In this document: positions 21,267-23,404 of the stretch, in pieces | Layout: every line of letters starts with the position of its first letter | Position numbering within the stretch: position 1 is the stretch's first letter | Origin: CALHKP01 sp963558075 | GTDB taxonomy: Bacteria > Bacillota > Clostridia > Peptostreptococcales > Anaerovoracaceae | Direction of reading: 5' to 3' | Assembly: GCA_963558075.1 (NCBI GenBank) | Contig: CAUWFN010000032.1 | Span: forward strand, 1-23,404 | DNA: 23,404 nt | Notes under the pieces: generated by a model | The model's input: the letters and a program-made list of their open reading frames with translations, nothing else | What the model was told of the DNA's origin: nothing | Databases searched by the model: none | Translations under genes and position numbers: made by a program

Positions 21267-22199
21267 TTGAAATATTATTTTTTTATTAACCCTGCTGCGG
21301 GACAGGGACGAGAAGCGAAAATGCTTGTAAGCAGAATTGTGAATTCGAAATTCAAAGATGCTGATTATAGGATATATACGACTAATTCTATAGGCGATGG
21401 AGAAATCAAGGCAAGAGAGCTTGCAGAGGCACTTGGCGAGGATGAGGGAACCTTCTTCGCATGCGGGGGAGATGGAACTGTAAACGAGATTGCCAACGGA
21501 ATCTGCGAATATGAAAACGCATATCTAGGTATAATTCCAATAGGTACAGGTAACGATACTATCAGAAACTTTGGAAAGAGAGAGGCCTTTCTTGATCTTG
21601 ATAGGCAGTTTGAAGCTGGCTGTCATCCAGTAGATCTTATGAGATATGAGGGTATGATAGATGGTAGATACCAAAAGCGCTACTGCATCAATATGTTCAA
21701 CATAGGATTTGACTGCAACGTTGTGGAGCTTGCGGCAAGACTTAAGGAAAAACCATTTATCGCAGGATCTGCAGCATACCTTGCAGCTATATTTGGAACT
21801 TTTGTAGAGAAAAAGGGAACGAGCCTTACTATTAGAGAAAACGGTAAGCTGATCAAAGAAGGAGAGATGCTTCTTTGCGCTATCGCAAACGGCTCATATT
21901 GCGGCGGAGGAATATATTCTGCTCCTCAGGCGGCGGTAGATGATGGATATTTTGACCTTAATATAATCAAAGACATGCCGAGGGCTAGATTTTTGAAGCT
22001 TTTCCCAAGATATAAGGCGGGAACTCATCTAGAGATTGAAGGCGTCGAGAAACTTCTTCTAGCAAAAAAACTAAAGAATCTTGAGATAGAGCCTTATGGC
22101 CGCAAAGATTTTTTCCTGTGTGCAGACGGGGAAATTGTGCTTTGTGAAGGTGTAAAAATTGTAATGTGCGAAAAGAAATTGAAGGTTCTGGTGCCTTAG
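21267..22199 (+). CDS. diacylglycerol kinase family lipid kinase (YegS/BmrU/DgkB-like)
   Basis: Soluble lipid kinase of the diacylglycerol/sphingosine kinase catalytic family, 310 aa, normal length. It would phosphorylate diacylglycerol or a related lipid at the membrane surface with ATP. The phosphate-binding NPAAGQG is at residues 8-14, the nucleotide-binding GGDGT at 67-71 followed by VNEIANGI, then IGTGNDTIRNFGK. The second domain shows the usual beta-rich C-terminal half ending in the DGE segment. The frame opens with GTG at 21225, but TTG at 21267 is chosen because GAAAGGG at 21253-21259 lies 7 bases upstream and the product then starts MKYYFFINPAAGQG as in homologues. The MBL hydrolase gene begins 28 bp later and is probably in the same operon. 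Confidence 0.9.
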   Translation: MKYYFFINPAAGQGREAKMLVSRIVNSKFKDADYRIYTTNSIGDGEIKARELAEALGEDEGTFFACGGDGTVNEIANGICEYENAYLGIIPIGTGNDTIRNFGKREAFLDLDRQFEAGCHPVDLMRYEGMIDGRYQKRYCINMFNIGFDCNVVELAARLKEKPFIAGSAAYLAAIFGTFVEKKGTSLTIRENGKLIKEGEMLLCAIANGSYCGGGIYSAPQAAVDDGYFDLNIIKDMPRARFLKLFPRYKAGTHLEIEGVEKLLLAKKLKNLEIEPYGRKDFFLCADGEIVLCEGVKIVMCEKKLKVLVP

Positions 22200-22227
22200 T
22201 CATCAGGCAGAAAGGTTGGAAAGCATA

Positions 22228-23055
22228 ATGGTAAACGTATCTCTTCTGATTGAAAACAAAACTTATCGAGAAAAATATGTGGCAGAGCACGGCCTTTCGC
22301 TTTTTATTGAAGCTGGCGGAAAGAAAATTCTCTTTGATACTGGGGCAAGCTCACTTTTTGCAGAGAATGCGGCAAAGAAGCGTATAAATCTCGAGGATGC
22401 CGATTTTTGTGTAATTAGTCATGGTCACTATGATCATACAGGCGGTGTTCCCGAGTTTTGCAGAATCAACAGCAAGGCTCCTATATATGTTCACAGAGAT
22501 GCTTTTGGTGATTTTTATGGAAGTGAAGATGGCAAAATTGATACTCGTCCATGTGGCATACGGTGGATTCTTGAGAAAAAGGAAAAGCTCGAGCCTAGAT
22601 TTGTATATACAGAAGAGCCTGTATGGATTACAGATGACATCGCAATTTCTGGAACTATTCCGGCTTTGGGATGCGAGATGCCTGAGATTTTCTATAGAAA
22701 GAATGAGGATGGAAGCTATACAGAAGATGATATGAGCCATGAACAGTTTCTTGCCGTTCGAGATGAGGGAAAGGTTTATCTATTTTCTGGATGTAGCCAC
22801 AAGGGAATCATTCCTGCAATAGAGTATGCAAAGAAGCTGTTTCCAAATGATCATCTGTCAGTTGTTCTTGCAGGTCTTCACCTTTATTCAGCAGACGAAA
22901 ATCAGTGTAAAAAAGCAGCTGAAAAGCTTATGGATTACAACCTAGATACTGTTATACCAGTTCACTGCACAGGTCTACGGGCAATTTCAAAGTGCATGGA
23001 GCTTATGGGTGAAAAATGCATACCAGCTTCTAGCGGAGAAACTTTGTATCTATAG
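22228..23055 (+). CDS. MBL-fold metallohydrolase (COG1237-like)
   Basis: Metallo-beta-lactamase fold hydrolase (275 aa) of the COG1237 type, whose characterised archaeal members take part in methanopterin synthesis, though the bacterial role is unclear. The metal motif HGHYDH is at residues 65-70 (H65, H67, D69, H70), with further histidines in GCSHKG and GLHLYS and in PVHCTG, consistent with a binuclear site. The N-terminus, MVNVSLLIENKT then AEHGLSLFIEAGGKKILFDTG, fits the family. The frame opens with TTG at 22216; ATG at 22228 is preferred because GGA lies 7 bases before it and homologues start MVNV. It follows the lipid kinase gene closely. The substrate cannot be inferred. Confidence 0.9.
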   Translation: MVNVSLLIENKTYREKYVAEHGLSLFIEAGGKKILFDTGASSLFAENAAKKRINLEDADFCVISHGHYDHTGGVPEFCRINSKAPIYVHRDAFGDFYGSEDGKIDTRPCGIRWILEKKEKLEPRFVYTEEPVWITDDIAISGTIPALGCEMPEIFYRKNEDGSYTEDDMSHEQFLAVRDEGKVYLFSGCSHKGIIPAIEYAKKLFPNDHLSVVLAGLHLYSADENQCKKAAEKLMDYNLDTVIPVHCTGLRAISKCMELMGEKCIPASSGETLYL

Positions 23056-23075
23056 TTAAGAGCAAAATCGATATC

Positions 23076-23114
23076 AAAGCGGAGTCACACATCCTACGGT
23101 GGAGACTCTGCTTT
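23076..23114. other. stem-loop after the MBL hydrolase gene (possible weak terminator)
   Basis: AAAGCGGAGTC (23076-23086) pairs with GACTCTGCTTT (23104-23114), 11 bp with one wobble and a 17-nt loop. Only a weak T-rich stretch follows, so termination is uncertain. Confidence 0.55.
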
Positions 23115-23157
23115 AGGTAAAAATAGTTATGATAGAAATAGTACCTGTTAAAAAACA

Positions 23158-23186
23158 TTGAGTTTATATGTTATATGTGCTATAAT
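23158..23186 (+). promoter_or_regulatory. promoter of the tRNA-Ser gene
   Basis: TTGAGT (23158-23163) and TATAAT (23181-23186), 17-bp spacer, with TGC before the -10 as an extended element; it lies 22 bases before the tRNA. Confidence 0.8.
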
Positions 23187-23208
23187 GATTAATACTGTTT
23201 ATAAAAAT

Positions 23209-23301
23209 GGAGATGTACCGAAGTGGTCATAACGGGGCTGACTCGAAATCAGTTAGTCGGTTTATTCCGGCACGTGGGTTCGAATCCCACCATCTCCGCC
23301 A
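23209..23301 (+). tRNA. tRNA-Ser, anticodon CGA
   Basis: A class II tRNA of 93 nt with an encoded 3' CCA. The acceptor stem GGAGATG (23209-23215) pairs with CATCTCC (23291-23297), with discriminator G at 23298. The anticodon loop CTCGAAA holds CGA at 23244-23246, reading UCG. The long variable arm (TAGTCGGTTTATTCCGGCA region) and the T-loop GGTTCGAATCC are typical of serine tRNAs. It is preceded by a strong promoter and followed by a terminator, so it is probably transcribed alone. Confidence 0.96.
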
Positions 23302-23304
23302 TTG

Positions 23305-23333
23305 AAATTGGACTCCTTTAGGGGTCCAATTTT
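23305..23333 (+). terminator. terminator of the tRNA-Ser gene
   Basis: A stem of about 12 bp (23305-23316 with 23321-23332, one wobble) closes on a TTTA loop. The T-run is short and overlaps the stem's 3' arm. Confidence 0.75.
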
Positions 23334-23357
23334 GATATATAAGAAAAAGGAAAAATT

Positions 23358-23404
23358 ATGTTGCATATTAGTAGAATGTGTGATAATCTATTTAATAGAA
23401 AAAG
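23358..23404 (+). CDS. start of a gene cut by the window end
   Basis: An ATG at 23358 follows AAAAAGG at a suitable distance and stays open for 15 codons to the window edge, giving MLHISRMCDNLFNRK. It is too short to identify; it may be the N-terminus of a real gene or chance. Confidence 0.35.
   Translation, partial: MLHISRMCDNLFNRK

Overview
This AT-rich bacterial window looks like an anaerobic member of the Firmicutes/Clostridia. The evidence is AGGAGG-type ribosome binding sites, frequent TTG starts, many short-loop intrinsic terminators, an ECF-type vitamin transporter, the UPF0210 (PFL) plus ACT-domain gene pair, a clostridial-type 551-residue GluRS, and a CCA-encoding tRNA-Ser. A family such as Anaerovoracaceae (Eubacterium/Mogibacterium-like) is only a guess. 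Most of the window is ordinary core metabolism with short operons on both strands.

Layout. 1-2434: ECF transporter module T-A-A' with no substrate-binding S component inside the window. 2435-2904: noncoding, with several nested inverted repeats and a terminator. 2905-5445: divergent flavodoxin-family oxidoreductase (-) and ABC exporter half-transporter (+). 5645-8418: minus-strand operon of radical SAM protein, ACT-domain protein and PFL family protein, with a DUF6873-like gene upstream (8515-9171). 9357-11012: gltX, followed by a 37-bp tandem repeat. 11400-12806: sodium:alanine symporter. 12807-14143: a 1.3-kb noncoding region holding the most unusual feature of the window. 14144-17820: ECF S component, class V aminotransferase plus uracil-DNA glycosylase, purC, and a 50-codon basic protein. 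17881-20580: MATE transporter and M29 aminopeptidase on the minus strand. 20581-21266: a decayed NifH-like gene and two promoter-plus-terminator cassettes. 21267-23055: lipid kinase and MBL-fold hydrolase. 23209-23301: tRNA-Ser(CGA).

The standout is at 13020-13804: 15 tandem units, each carrying a left 7-bp word ending in GCA (GTA in two units) and a right word beginning TGC. The two words always start 29-30 bp apart, and the period is 54 bp in the first block and 51-53 bp in the second. The words change along the array from GTATGCA to GGAAGCA to TACAGCA. In 12 of 15 units the partner word matches, counting two units where it pairs by a G.U wobble. The wobble changes are pairable only in plus-strand RNA, which suggests a transcribed, hairpin-forming array. 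I do not recognise it as CRISPR, an integron, REP/BIME or any named large RNA.

Other points worth a look: an ECF ATPase with a destroyed LSGGQ motif; a palindromic -35 shared by two divergent promoters; a NifH-like pseudogene with two deletions; a six-codon leader ORF with a hairpin before the MATE gene; and attenuator-like terminators upstream of purC, the NifH remnant and the lipid kinase.
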